A DNA stretch of 64,000 bases, taken from contig NZ_JAARLZ010000006.1 of NCBI RefSeq assembly GCF_011759365.1, forward strand, positions 1 through 64,000, in the 5' to 3' direction. The translations under genes were made by a program, and so were the position numbers. Positions 17,623 to 26,455 of this stretch are shown one piece after another; position 1 is the stretch's first letter; the number at the start of each line of letters is the position of its first letter. The notes under the pieces are model-generated. The model did no database searches and was not told where the DNA came from. It saw only the letters and a list, made by a program, of their open reading frames with translations. Origin of the DNA: Luteibacter anthropi (lineage in GTDB: Bacteria; Pseudomonadota; Gammaproteobacteria; Xanthomonadales; Rhodanobacteraceae).

Positions 17623-17652
17623 GACGACCCGCGAAGGCGGGTCGTTTTGTTT
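17623..17652 (+). terminator. Rho-independent terminator between the tRNA copies
   Basis: The stem CGACCCGC/GCGGGTCG with loop GAAG is followed by TTTTGTTT, placed 33 bases after tRNA copy 1. Confidence 0.7.
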
Positions 17653-17708
17653 CGGACCTCTTCGGTGAAGTGTGTTCGAGAGGTTTGAAGTGACAATCTA
17701 AGCAACAT

Positions 17709-17793
17709 GCCCAGGTGGCGGAATTGGTAGACGCACTACCTTGAGGTGGTAGCGGCTTCGGTCGTGGGGGTTCGAGTCCCCCCTTGGGCACCA
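17709..17793 (+). tRNA. tRNA-Leu(GAG), copy 2
   Basis: Identical over all 85 bases to the copy at 17506-17590, anticodon GAG at 17743-17745. The flanks differ, so only the tRNA itself is duplicated. It is followed at once by a strong terminator. Confidence 0.96.
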
Positions 17794-17799
17794 TTATTG

Positions 17800-17832
17800 A
17801 AAACCCTCTCCGTATGCGGAGAGGGTTTTTTT
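17800..17832 (+). terminator. Rho-independent terminator after tRNA-Leu copy 2
   Basis: A stem of about 11 pairs (AACCCTCTCCG / CGGAGAGGGTT, loop TATG) is followed by a run of T. Confidence 0.9.
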
Positions 17833-17844
17833 ATTGCCTTGCTT

Positions 17845-17893
17845 CGTAGGCAGGGCTCGCCTTGCGGCCTCGCGCTCGGTGCCTGCTGCGCCG
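17845..17893 (+). repeat. Dispersed repeat, second copy of 245-293
   Basis: AGGGCTCGCCTTGCGGCCTC and the following bases match the minus strand of 245-293 with a few differences. In both places a GTAGGAGCGCGC unit lies within about 130 bases, so the two may belong to one composite repetitive element. Confidence 0.5.
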
Positions 17894-17919
17894 CCTCTCC
17901 CCACGTGATCGCGGCGTGT

Positions 17920-18006
17920 TGTAGGAGCGCGCCTGCGCGCGACCGTTCATGGCGCAACCCATCACCATTCTCGCTCCACCGGTCGCGCGCGAGGCGCGCT
18001 CCTACA
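17920..18006. repeat. Paired inverted REP-like repeat
   Basis: Left arm TGTAGGAGCGCGCCTGCGCG at 17920-17945, right arm ending GCGCTCCTACA at 18006, with about 32 bases between. A near copy of the pair that follows at 18035. Bases 17833-18126 otherwise hold no gene. Confidence 0.85.
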
Positions 18007-18034
18007 GGGATACGGGGGCGTGGTGCGAATAATT

Positions 18035-18121
18035 TGTAGGAGCGCGCCTGCGCGCGACCGGTTGTCGCGAAAAAGATGGAATCATTCGCCATACCGGTCG
18101 CGCGCAAGGCGCGCTCCTACA
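18035..18121. repeat. Paired inverted REP-like repeat
   Basis: Arms start TGTAGGAGCGCGCCTGCG at 18035 and end GCGCTCCTACA at 18121. It lies directly before the 3' end of the convergent FMN reductase gene, where it may also stop transcription. Confidence 0.85.
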
Positions 18122-18126
18122 GGGGG

Positions 18127-18711
18127 TTATGCCTTGCTTTGTGATGTGTGCGCTGCTCGGGCCAGGGCCTCGCCTACGCCGTGCGTGGAGCGTCGGCTGC
18201 GCTCGTCTTTGATGCGTCCCTCGTCGTCGAAGGCCTGGTGTGCCGAGCCCAGCGCGATGTTTTCCGGGATCACGGTGAGGCCGATCTTGTGCAGGGATAT
18301 CTGCAGGGCCGTCTGGGAGCGGAGGCCGCCGAGCAGGCCGGGCGAGGCGGAAATCACGGCGGCGAACTTGCCTTTGAAGGCGCCCAGTCCGGTGCGGTCG
18401 GTTTCGGTGGGGCGGCTGGCCCAGTCGAGGGCATTCTTCAGCTGGGCGGTGTAGCCGCCGTTGTGTTCGGGGGAGGCGATCAACAGGGCGTCGTGCTCGG
18501 TGATCTGACGCTTGAACTCCAGCGCACCGGCAGGAAAGCCATGCTCGTCCTCATGGTCGCCGTCGTAGACGGGCAGGGCCAGGTCGGCGAGGCGCAGGAC
18601 GGTGACTTCCGCACCCGCGGCGCGGGCGCCGTCCACGGCCTCGGTCAGCAGTTTGCGATTGAGCGACTCACGGCGCGAGCTGCCGGCGAAGGCGAGGATC
18701 CTGGGTGGCAT
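18127..18711 (-). CDS. NAD(P)H-dependent FMN reductase / flavodoxin-like oxidoreductase
   Basis: 194 residues of the NADPH-dependent FMN reductase family. The phosphate-binding loop AGSSRRESLNRKL near the start and SPEHNGGYTAQLKNALDW with the following SR are the family hallmarks for FMN binding. It probably reduces quinones, azo compounds or free flavin in the cytoplasm. ATG 18711 is preceded by GGAG on the minus strand. Genes around it are unrelated. Confidence 0.9.
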   Translation of the reverse strand: MPPRILAFAGSSRRESLNRKLLTEAVDGARAAGAEVTVLRLADLALPVYDGDHEDEHGFPAGALEFKRQITEHDALLIASPEHNGGYTAQLKNALDWASRPTETDRTGLGAFKGKFAAVISASPGLLGGLRSQTALQISLHKIGLTVIPENIALGSAHQAFDDEGRIKDERSRRSTHGVGEALARAAHTSQSKA

Positions 18712-18952
18712 GGGAGGTCTCCTGATCGGGGATGGGCAAGGTCGGATGGGCTGGTGCGCCAATTCATCGATAGTCGCCTGATCGCCCTGAAGATCGCAAT
18801 GTCATGCGAGCCACGACGCCATGGTCCCATCCATCGACGGATTGGCCTGACCGGCGTACCTTGCGTTCAAGTCGTTGTCAGATTTGCCGATAATGCGCAT
18901 GTCGCCCGCATTCCCACCTCTGGCCTGAGAAAGGCCCTACCGGCCCCTTCTC

Positions 18953-21049
18953 ATGCCCTACGTGTCACTCGACCCGGTTTTTTCAACGCTTCCTGCGAGC
19001 TACAGCCTCGTGCTGGTGGCGTTTTCGCTGATCGTGGCCATCCTGGCCTCCTATACCGCCCTCAACATGGCCGGGCGCGTGGCGGGGACGACAGGGCGGA
19101 CGTCGTTGCTATGGCTGGTGGGCGGCTCGTTTGCCATGGGCTTCGGCATCTGGTCGATGCACTTCATCGGCATGCTGGCTTTCAGCCTGCCCATCGCACT
19201 GGGATACGAGGTCGACCTCACCCTGTGGTCGCTGGTGATCGCTATCGTGTCGTCGGCCTTTGCCCTGTGGCTGGTCTGCCAGAAGACACTGCCCTGGGCG
19301 CGGCTGTGCCTTGGCGCGCTGCTGATGGGTGCCGGCATCGCGGCCATGCACTACACAGGCATGGCCGCCATGCGCATGATGCCCGGCGTGACCTACGACG
19401 CCACGCTGTTTACGGTGTCGGTCGTGATTGCGGTGCTGGCTTCAGGCGCAGCGCTCTGGATCGCTTTCCGCCTGCGCGGTGACGGTGAGCGCGTGCTCTA
19501 CGCCCGCGTGGGGGCCTCGCTGGTGATGGGCTGCGCCATTGTCGGCATGCACTACACGGGCATGGCTGCCGCGCGCTTCCCCGTGGGCAGCTACTGTGGT
19601 GCCGCATTCAACGGCATCGACACGAAGTGGCTGGCACTCGTGGTGATCGTCATCAGCCTTGCCGTGTTCGCCATCGCGCTGGTCGTATCGATGCTGGATG
19701 TTCGCGCCGGACTGCTCGCCAGTTCGCTGGATCGCGCGCAGAGCGAACTGATGCAACTGGCCCTGCACGACAACCTCACCCGGTTGCCCAATCGCGTGCT
19801 GCTGGGCGATCGCATCGAGCAGGCGATCCACAAGGCGACGCGGGAAAAACGCCAGTTCGCCGTGCTGTTCATGGACCTCGACGGTTTCAAGGCGGTGAAC
19901 GATGTCTATGGCCACCATGCTGGCGACCTGTTGCTGAAGGAGGTCGCGCGACGCGTACTGGGCACCAAGCGCGACGAAGATACCGTGGCCCGCCTGGGCG
20001 GCGACGAGTTCGTGATGGTGATGGATGTCGACCGGCCGGAAGACGCCGCCGAGCGGGCGCAGCAGGTGGTGGATGTGCTGAATGCCGCGTATGTCATCCA
20101 CGGCACCAGCATGCATGTATCGGCCAGCGTGGGTATTGCGATATTCCCCGAGAACGGCCTGGGCATCCATGACCTCATGGTCAACGCCGACGCGGCGATG
20201 TACCACGCGAAGGAACAGGGTCGTAACGGCTACTGCTTCTTCGAAAGCGCCATGAATGCCAACGTCCATCAGCAGCTCAAGCTGCAACAGGACCTGCGCC
20301 GTGCGCTGGATCGCAAGGAGTTCGTGCTGCATTACCAGCCGAAGATGGTGTCGCCGAACGGACCGATGATCGGCGTGGAAGCCTTGCTGCGCTGGAAAAA
20401 ACCCGAAGAAGGACTGGTGCCGCCGGACACCTTCCTTCCGGTGGCCGAGCGCACGGGCCTGATCGTGCCCATCGGCAACTGGGTGATCGACGAAGCATGC
20501 CGCCAGATGCGTACGTGGCTCGACGAAGGCCACGAGGGCTGGACGGTGGCAGTGAATCTTTCTGCCATGCAGCTTACCCATAGCGGTCTGGTGGACGTGC
20601 TGCGCAGTGCGCTGGCGCGTCACGGCCTGGAAGGCCGCCACCTGGTGCTGGAAGTGACCGAATCCACGGCCATGCGCGATGCGGAAACCAGCCTCGCGAT
20701 TCTCAACGAGGTTGCCGAACTGGGCGTAGGGATATCCATCGACGATTTCGGCACGGGCTATTCGAGCCTGCTTTACCTCAAGCAGCTACCGGCCGACGAG
20801 CTGAAGATCGACCGGGGGTTCGTGACCGAGCTGGCCCAGGGCAATGACGACGAAGCCATCGTGTCCGCCATCGTCGCCCTGGGCAAGACGCTTGGCCTGA
20901 ACATCGTGGCCGAAGGCGTCGAAACCGCCGAGCAACAGGAGCTGCTGACCCGCCTGGGTTGCAATGCCCTGCAAGGGTATCTTCTGGGCAGTCCCGTTCC
21001 AGCCGATCAGTTGTCGCGCAGCGTCACGGCGATGCTGCCGTCGTCGTAA
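18953..21049 (+). CDS. MHYT-GGDEF-EAL protein (cyclic-di-GMP signalling)
   Basis: 698 residues. Seven membrane segments at about 15-260 carry the repeated MHYT-type motifs SMHFIGM, AMHYTGM and GMHYTGM, proposed to bind copper and sense a gas. The diguanylate cyclase domain has an intact GGDEF and an inhibitory RxxD site (RDED) five residues before it. The phosphodiesterase domain has EALLRW, DDFGTGYSSL and KIDRGFV, so all catalytic motifs are present. Either activity could dominate. Monocistronic; the next gene is convergent. Confidence 0.95.
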   Translation: MPYVSLDPVFSTLPASYSLVLVAFSLIVAILASYTALNMAGRVAGTTGRTSLLWLVGGSFAMGFGIWSMHFIGMLAFSLPIALGYEVDLTLWSLVIAIVSSAFALWLVCQKTLPWARLCLGALLMGAGIAAMHYTGMAAMRMMPGVTYDATLFTVSVVIAVLASGAALWIAFRLRGDGERVLYARVGASLVMGCAIVGMHYTGMAAARFPVGSYCGAAFNGIDTKWLALVVIVISLAVFAIALVVSMLDVRAGLLASSLDRAQSELMQLALHDNLTRLPNRVLLGDRIEQAIHKATREKRQFAVLFMDLDGFKAVNDVYGHHAGDLLLKEVARRVLGTKRDEDTVARLGGDEFVMVMDVDRPEDAAERAQQVVDVLNAAYVIHGTSMHVSASVGIAIFPENGLGIHDLMVNADAAMYHAKEQGRNGYCFFESAMNANVHQQLKLQQDLRRALDRKEFVLHYQPKMVSPNGPMIGVEALLRWKKPEEGLVPPDTFLPVAERTGLIVPIGNWVIDEACRQMRTWLDEGHEGWTVAVNLSAMQLTHSGLVDVLRSALARHGLEGRHLVLEVTESTAMRDAETSLAILNEVAELGVGISIDDFGTGYSSLLYLKQLPADELKIDRGFVTELAQGNDDEAIVSAIVALGKTLGLNIVAEGVETAEQQELLTRLGCNALQGYLLGSPVPADQLSRSVTAMLPSS

Positions 21050-21068
21050 CGACGGCAGCATCGGTACC

Positions 21069-21416
21069 TCACTTCGTCTTCTGCCGATGGATACGGCGGC
21101 TGTCGTGGTTGAGCGACTTGTTGAGGTTGCCCTGTTCCTTCTTCGTCAGGTGTCCACCGTTCTTCGCTTCATCGCGGCTTTCGCGCTGGGCGATGTTGGC
21201 GTCCTGCTTCTCGTCGCGCGCCGCCTGGGCGCCGTTCATCGTGCCGTTGGCCTCGCCGTTGGCGATGCGCTGCTGCTGGTTGTCCAGGCGCTGGTTCACT
21301 TCGTTGACGCGCGGATGGCCCGGAACGGGGGTGGCGTCCTGGGCGACGCTGGCGCCTGCGGAGAGCGCAAAAGCCAGGGCGAGGCCCAGGGGGGCGAAGC
21401 GGGACGTCAGGTTCAT
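21069..21416 (-). CDS. Small secreted charged protein
   Basis: 115 residues with a signal peptide (1-25, cut after SVA). The mature part is rich in Asn, Gln, Arg and Lys, with NQRLDNQQQRIANGEANG and KNGGHLTKKEQGNLNKSLN. Similar Asn/Gln-rich repeats are common in Xanthomonadales and Burkholderiales secreted proteins of unknown role. Convergent with the cyclic-di-GMP gene; ends 20 bases after it. Confidence 0.7.
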   Translation of the reverse strand: MNLTSRFAPLGLALAFALSAGASVAQDATPVPGHPRVNEVNQRLDNQQQRIANGEANGTMNGAQAARDEKQDANIAQRESRDEAKNGGHLTKKEQGNLNKSLNHDSRRIHRQKTK

Positions 21417-21587
21417 GGTGGTTCCCTCTGATAGGTGGTGGGCGCCGGGCCGGGAGATGGTCCGACGGACCCGCCATGGCGTTCATGGAGGGTCACGAGG
21501 CGGCGAACGCGGCCCCCGGGCGATGCGTTGACCATCGGGAGGTTGCGGTTTAGCCGCCGTTCGTGAAGGTGACCTCGCCGGACGGGA

Positions 21588-21923
21588 TCAGGCCAGGCGC
21601 GAGCCGTTCGGCACGGGGCGCTCCACCGTGGCGATCACCACGCCCTCGTCGGTATGGAAGCCGGTGAGCAGGAACTGCGACAACAGGGGGCCGATCTGTT
21701 TCTCGGGGAAATTGATCACCCCGATGATCTGCCTGCCGACGAGGTCTTCCGGGGCGTACACGCCGGTGACCTGGGCGCTGGTCTTGCGTTCGCCGTGGGG
21801 GCCGAAGTCCACCCATATCCGGTAGGCGGGGCGACGGGCCTCGGGAAAGGCTTCCGCGCGCACGACGGTGCCGGCGACGAGCTGCACTTTCTCGAAATCG
21901 GCCCAGCTGATGGTTTCGCTCAT
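21588..21923 (-). CDS. CsaA-like tRNA-binding-domain protein
   Basis: 111 residues, the length of CsaA. The single OB-fold tRNA-binding domain is seen as [20 protein letters not shown], then [10 protein letters not shown] and [11 protein letters not shown]. CsaA is described as an export-related chaperone with tRNA affinity; the same fold occurs in tRNA synthetase appendices. AAGGA precedes the ATG at a suitable distance. It stands alone. Confidence 0.9.
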   Translation of the reverse strand: MSETISWADFEKVQLVAGTVVRAEAFPEARRPAYRIWVDFGPHGERKTSAQVTGVYAPEDLVGRQIIGVINFPEKQIGPLLSQFLLTGFHTDEGVVIATVERPVPNGSRLA

Positions 21924-22051
21924 GTCGGGAGAATCCTTCGTTGGAAGGCTTTCAGCATGCCGCGAAACCATCGGAAACGCTTGGCGCTGTCTTGGGCGTT
22001 CTTGGCCCGGACTCGCGTCTTACGGTTCCAGGTACTGAGCACCCTCGGTCG

Positions 22052-22630
22052 TCAGCCGGAGAATCCGCCGTTGTCGAGGAAGGCCTGCTCTTCCGACGTG
22101 GTGATGCGGCCCAGCTGCTCGTTACGGTGCGGGAAGCGGCCGAATGCCTCGATGATTTTCCGATGCTCGATGGCATAGGGAAGGAACGGTTCGCCGAGCG
22201 CCGTGAACAGTGCGACCGACAGGTCCTGGTCGGCCATGTTTTCGGAGTGTTCGAACGGCAGGTAGCAGAACGATCGCATATCGTGATCGTGTGCCTTGTC
22301 GAAGCCATGTTCCAGTGTGTGCCGTGCGACGAAGCGCGCGAGCGGATCGGTGGCGTACATGTGGCCGCAGCCGCGCAGGGCATTGCGCGGGAACTGATCG
22401 AGCAGGATCAGCAGGGCGAGGCAGCCGTCCGCCGTATCCATCCAGTGATCCAGTTCGCGGCGTGCCGCGGCGAGGTGTGCGCCCAGGAAATGATCCCGGA
22501 AGACGCTATCAAAATTCTCGTCTTTCGCAAACCAGTATTCGTAGCCGGCCGCACGCCAGAACCGCAGGATGCGGTCCGGCGTTTCCGGTACGGCCAGGGG
22601 AGGCAGGGCGTGTTCCATGCGGTATTCCAT
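22052..22630 (-). CDS. DUF924 family protein
   Basis: 192 residues. ILRFWRAAGYEYWFAKDENFD, LLILLDQFPRNALRG and LPFEHSENMADQDLS are hallmarks of DUF924, an alpha-helical TPR-like family of unknown function. The start at 22630 has no strong ribosome site; ATG 22618, four codons later, is an alternative. Divergent from the DUF1304 gene. Confidence 0.9.
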   Translation of the reverse strand: MEYRMEHALPPLAVPETPDRILRFWRAAGYEYWFAKDENFDSVFRDHFLGAHLAAARRELDHWMDTADGCLALLILLDQFPRNALRGCGHMYATDPLARFVARHTLEHGFDKAHDHDMRSFCYLPFEHSENMADQDLSVALFTALGEPFLPYAIEHRKIIEAFGRFPHRNEQLGRITTSEEQAFLDNGGFSG

Positions 22631-22794
22631 GTGATGGCAACGCCGCGATGATGCCGCCTGCCTGGTGGTATAGCCACCTTTGATGAGGGGGACCTGCCCG
22701 GTGAGCCACCATGCTGACGGTGTTTTCCGCGCCCTCCCGTCGATAGCCATTGCCGTTATGCTTTGCCACCGACCCCGTCCTACAAGGAAGCTCC

Positions 22795-23154
22795 ATGGCC
22801 CTGGCCGCCACCGTACTCACCGTGCTGGTGATCCTGATCCACCTCTACATCGTGTTGCTCGAAATGGTGCTGTGGCGTTCACGGGGTCCCAGGGTCTTCG
22901 GCATCAGCGCGGATTTCGCGCGCGACACCAAGGCGCTGGCTTCGAACCAGGGCTTGTACAACGGCTTTCTCGTCGTAGCACTGGTGCTGGGTCTGGTCCT
23001 TCGCGAACCGTTTGCCACGGCCTTTGTTTTTTATGGGCTGGGCTGCGTCATCGTGGCCGGCTTGTGGGGAGCGCTGACGGCGAATCGCCGCATTCTTTAT
23101 GTGCAGGCGTTGCCGGCCGCTCTCGCGTTCGTGGCGCAGTGGATGACTCACTGA
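22795..23154 (+). CDS. DUF1304 family inner-membrane protein
   Basis: 119 residues with four predicted membrane helices. LYIVLLEMVLW and NQGLYNGFLV are the conserved DUF1304 blocks. The function is unknown. AAGGAAG ends 5 bases before the ATG. It lies divergently from the DUF924 gene across about 160 bases. Confidence 0.9.
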   Translation: MALAATVLTVLVILIHLYIVLLEMVLWRSRGPRVFGISADFARDTKALASNQGLYNGFLVVALVLGLVLREPFATAFVFYGLGCVIVAGLWGALTANRRILYVQALPAALAFVAQWMTH

Positions 23155-23387
23155 GCGGCATCTCGTATCACGTATGCGCGTAATCGGCATAAATGCGTGA
23201 TGCAACCCGGTTTTTTCCTAAAACCGGCAAACGAGGCATGCCGCTGGTCTTTCTGTCGAACAGGCGGGTAAAAGCCTGTAATAACGAGGGATTGCCGGAG
23301 GGATGCACCATCTGAACGCCGCCGGGCTTCATGGCAGTCACGTTCTCGCATGGTATGTCCCTGCGCCTCTTCGTGGCGGAACGCGGC

Positions 23388-25100
23388 ATGGCCGAGACCG
23401 AAATACCCCTTGCCCGACCCGACCGGTCGCCGCCTTGCCGCCCGGCAACGTTCGAACTGGGGCTTGCTCTTGCGGGGGCGGTGTCCGGAGGCGCCTATGC
23501 CGCCGGCGTGCTCGACTTCCTCTACGAGGCGCTTGAGCGCTGGTACGCGGCCCGTGAGCGCGGGGAAAAGGTACCCGCGCACGACGTGCTGCTTCGTGTC
23601 ATCTCGGGTGCCTCCGCCGGTAGCGTCAACGGGCTCATTTCAGCCGTGGCGCTGCCTTATGCGTTTGCGCATGTCCATGCATCGGATACGCAAGGTGGCG
23701 GAGCCAACCCTTTCTACGATACCTGGGTACGACGTATCGACATCAGCTGGCTGCTGGGAACGGGGGATCTCGACGACCCGACGCAGCCCATCGTGTCGTT
23801 GCTGGATTCGCGTTGTATCGACCGCATCGCGGAGCATGTACTTGCCTTCGAGGGGCCAGCCATGGCGCGCCCCTACATTGCCAGTCCGCTCAAATGCATT
23901 TTTACCGTCACCAACCTGCGTGGCATGCCCTACCGCGTACCGTTCGCGGGGAGCAAGTCGCAGCAGGCGCACAGCATGGTGGCGCACTCGGACTACCTGC
24001 GCTTCGCGGTGAATACGGGGCAGGGCATCTACGAACGGACCTGGGAGTATCCGGACGATCTCTACGTGGCGCATCCCAAGCAGCTCCCGGATCGCTCGTG
24101 GACGGCCATCCTGCGCGCATCGCTGGCCTCGTCGGCTTTTCCCGCCGGGTTGTGTTACCGGGGCATCGAGCGTCGCTGGAGCGACTACATGCAGCGCGCC
24201 GTGATGGTGCCGGATGTGAACGGGCGTGTGTCGATGGTGCCCATCCTTCCCGATGCCACGCGTTTGCCGGGGCAGGGCGCGACCTATCGTTTTGTCGCCG
24301 TGGATGGTGGCGCGATGGACAACGAGCCTTTCGAGCTGGCGCGCGTGGAGCTCGCCGGGGCGCTGGGCCGGAACCCGCGACGGGGCGATGAAGTCAATCG
24401 CATCGTGGTGATGATCGATCCGTTTCCCGAGCCGGACGACCTGGGCCCCGAGCACGCCGACGAGATCAACGTGGTGGAGTCGATGGCCGCGCTGTTTACC
24501 TCGTGGAAGCAGCAGGCACGCTTCAAGCCGGAAGAAGTGGCACTGGCGATGGATGACACGGTGTACAGCCGCTTCCTCATCGCACCTACCCGACCCTCGC
24601 CGCGCGATGGATCGCCACGCGTGGGCAGCCGTGCCATCGCCGCCGGTGCCCTGGGCGGCTTCTCCGGCTTTTTCAGCGAAGCGTACCGGAAGCACGACTT
24701 CCTGCTCGGCCGGCGCAATGCGCAACGATTCTTGTCCGAGCATTTCCTGGTGCCTGTCACCAATCCGATTGTTTCGGCGTGGGCGACCGATCCGGACATG
24801 CATTGTTTTCTCCGGGAGCGCGACGGAGCGCTTTATGCTCCCGTCATTCCGTTGATCGAAGCCTGCGATCCCGCTGCGCGCCAGGATCCGCTGCCGACGT
24901 GGCCCAAGGGAGCCTTCGATCCGGCGAGCCTGCAAAAGCCCCTGCGGAATCGTCTCCAGGCCCTGTATCGCGCGGGTACCAACAAGTGGAAAGACAAGCT
25001 GCTCACCTGGCTGGCATGGCGCTTCTACGCCCGCGGCAAGCTGATGGATATCGCCCGTCGCCGCGTGGAGCGTGCCCTGCGTGATGCCGACCTGTGGTGA
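23388..25100 (+). CDS. Patatin-like phospholipase family protein
   Basis: 570 residues. The oxyanion loop LAGAVSGGAYAAGV, the nucleophile motif ISGASAGSVNG (GxSxG) and the catalytic Asp in VAVDGGAMDNEP are intact, so it should act as an acyl hydrolase on lipids. It is longer than simple patatins; residues after about 330 form an additional domain of unknown role. No signal peptide. I start at ATG 23388 because the conserved region begins soon after; the frame has an earlier ATG at 23331. No partner gene is close. Confidence 0.85.
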   Translation: MAETEIPLARPDRSPPCRPATFELGLALAGAVSGGAYAAGVLDFLYEALERWYAARERGEKVPAHDVLLRVISGASAGSVNGLISAVALPYAFAHVHASDTQGGGANPFYDTWVRRIDISWLLGTGDLDDPTQPIVSLLDSRCIDRIAEHVLAFEGPAMARPYIASPLKCIFTVTNLRGMPYRVPFAGSKSQQAHSMVAHSDYLRFAVNTGQGIYERTWEYPDDLYVAHPKQLPDRSWTAILRASLASSAFPAGLCYRGIERRWSDYMQRAVMVPDVNGRVSMVPILPDATRLPGQGATYRFVAVDGGAMDNEPFELARVELAGALGRNPRRGDEVNRIVVMIDPFPEPDDLGPEHADEINVVESMAALFTSWKQQARFKPEEVALAMDDTVYSRFLIAPTRPSPRDGSPRVGSRAIAAGALGGFSGFFSEAYRKHDFLLGRRNAQRFLSEHFLVPVTNPIVSAWATDPDMHCFLRERDGALYAPVIPLIEACDPAARQDPLPTWPKGAFDPASLQKPLRNRLQALYRAGTNKWKDKLLTWLAWRFYARGKLMDIARRRVERALRDADLW

Positions 25101-25173
25101 TGCAGTGCTTGCAAGGGCCGTAGGGCGCGGCTAACCTTTGCCTCCCGTCCACCCTGTTGCGAGGTATCGAACG

Positions 25174-25218
25174 ATGATTGTTCACATCCCTGCCTACGCC
25201 GGGTCGACGCGTTCCTGA
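25174..25218 (+). other. Possible 14-residue leader ORF before rsgA
   Basis: ATG 25174 has GAGG 9 bases upstream and encodes MIVHIPAYAGSTRS before TGA. A perfect stem-loop (GCCGGTC-CATT-GACCGGC, 25226-25243) follows 8 bases later, and rsgA starts 86 bases further on. This layout could be a leader peptide, but there is no T run and no obvious regulatory codon cluster. Confidence 0.3.
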
Positions 25219-25329
25219 TTTTTCCGCCGGTCCATTGACCGGCTCTCCCGCAGTTTCGCGTCGCACCCAGGCCTCATGCCGCGGTTTCCTTCCGGAATCC
25301 GCCGTATCTTCCTGCCCAGGGTTACACGC

Positions 25330-26382
25330 ATGCCATTCCATGGATATTCCCTCGACCAGCTCGGCTGGCGGTCCGACTTCGCCCGTACGCTGACCGTCGA
25401 GGATTTCGAAAGCGGATTTCCCGCCCGTATCGTTGCCGTGCATCGCAGCGGTATCGTTACGCTGTCTTCCCGGGGGGCGATTCCCGCCGTGGTACCACCG
25501 TCCATCCACGCGGAGGCCTCGCTGGCCGTCGGCGACTGGGTGTTTCTGGAGAATGATGCCGATCGTGTGTTGCGTCTGTTGCCTAGACACAGTCTCATCG
25601 AGCGCGGCGCCGCAGGTGATGACCACCGTCGCCAGGCGATTGCCGCCAACGTGGATACCTTGTTCGTGGTGACCTCGTGCAATGCGGATTTCAATGCATC
25701 ACGTCTTGAGCGTTATCTGGCCCTGGCTTTCGATGCCGGTGCCCAGCCGGTGGTGGTGCTGACCAAGGCGGACCTTTGCCCCGACGTCGGATCATATGTG
25801 GGGCAGGTGAGAGCCCTGGCGCCTGCTGCTGGCGTGGTCCCGCTCGATGCAACAGGTACTGACGTGACGCAGAGCCTCGCCCCCTGGCTCGTGCCCGGTT
25901 GCACGGTGGCTTTCGTGGGTTCGTCGGGTGTCGGCAAGTCGACCCTCACCAACGCCCTGGTCGGCGACGTGCAGCTCACGGGAGGTATCCGCGAGGACGA
26001 TGCCCGTGGGCGGCACACGACGACGGCCCGTGAAATGTTCGCAGCCAGCGGCGGTGCGTGGGTCATCGATACGCCCGGCATGCGCGAACTGAAACTCACG
26101 AGCGATGCGCAGGCGCTGGAGGCGGTCTTCGCGGATATCGAGGCACTGGCCATGGACTGCCGGTTCCGCGATTGCCAGCACGAAGCTGACGCGGGTTGCG
26201 CCGTCACCAGGGCCTTGCACGACGGCGTGCTCGATGAACGTCGTTTCGCCAGCTATCGCAAGTTGCAGCGGGAGATCGCGGAAGCCGGCCGCAGTGTGCG
26301 GGAAAAGCGCGAACGCAGCCGGCAGTTCGGCAGCATGGGCAAGCAGGCCATGGAATCCAAGCGTAAACGGCAGGGACGCTGA
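25330..26382 (+). CDS. rsgA: Small-ribosomal-subunit biogenesis GTPase RsgA
   Basis: 350 residues. RsgA is a circularly permuted GTPase that helps the final maturation of the 30S subunit. The permuted order is seen: G4 LTKADL, then G1 GSSGVGKST, G2 within RHTTT, and G3 DTPG. The N-terminal OB domain and the C-terminal zinc motif CRFRDCQHEADAGC are present. I choose ATG 25330 (MPFHGYSLDQLGW); the frame is open to 25276. Confidence 0.93.
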   Translation: MPFHGYSLDQLGWRSDFARTLTVEDFESGFPARIVAVHRSGIVTLSSRGAIPAVVPPSIHAEASLAVGDWVFLENDADRVLRLLPRHSLIERGAAGDDHRRQAIAANVDTLFVVTSCNADFNASRLERYLALAFDAGAQPVVVLTKADLCPDVGSYVGQVRALAPAAGVVPLDATGTDVTQSLAPWLVPGCTVAFVGSSGVGKSTLTNALVGDVQLTGGIREDDARGRHTTTAREMFAASGGAWVIDTPGMRELKLTSDAQALEAVFADIEALAMDCRFRDCQHEADAGCAVTRALHDGVLDERRFASYRKLQREIAEAGRSVREKRERSRQFGSMGKQAMESKRKRQGR

Positions 26383-26455
26383 CAATTCGTGACGCCGGCC
26401 TTCGACGGCGGATCGGGAACGGGTTAGAGTCCCCGATCCGCTGGAGGAGCGTTGC

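Noticed and set aside
17920-18121. Possible CRISPR-like array from closely spaced repeats
   Set aside because: Only two inverted pairs, with arms in opposite orientation and no regular spacers or cas genes.
25226-25243. Rho-independent terminator before rsgA
   Set aside because: The perfect stem-loop lacks a following T run; kept only as part of a possible leader.
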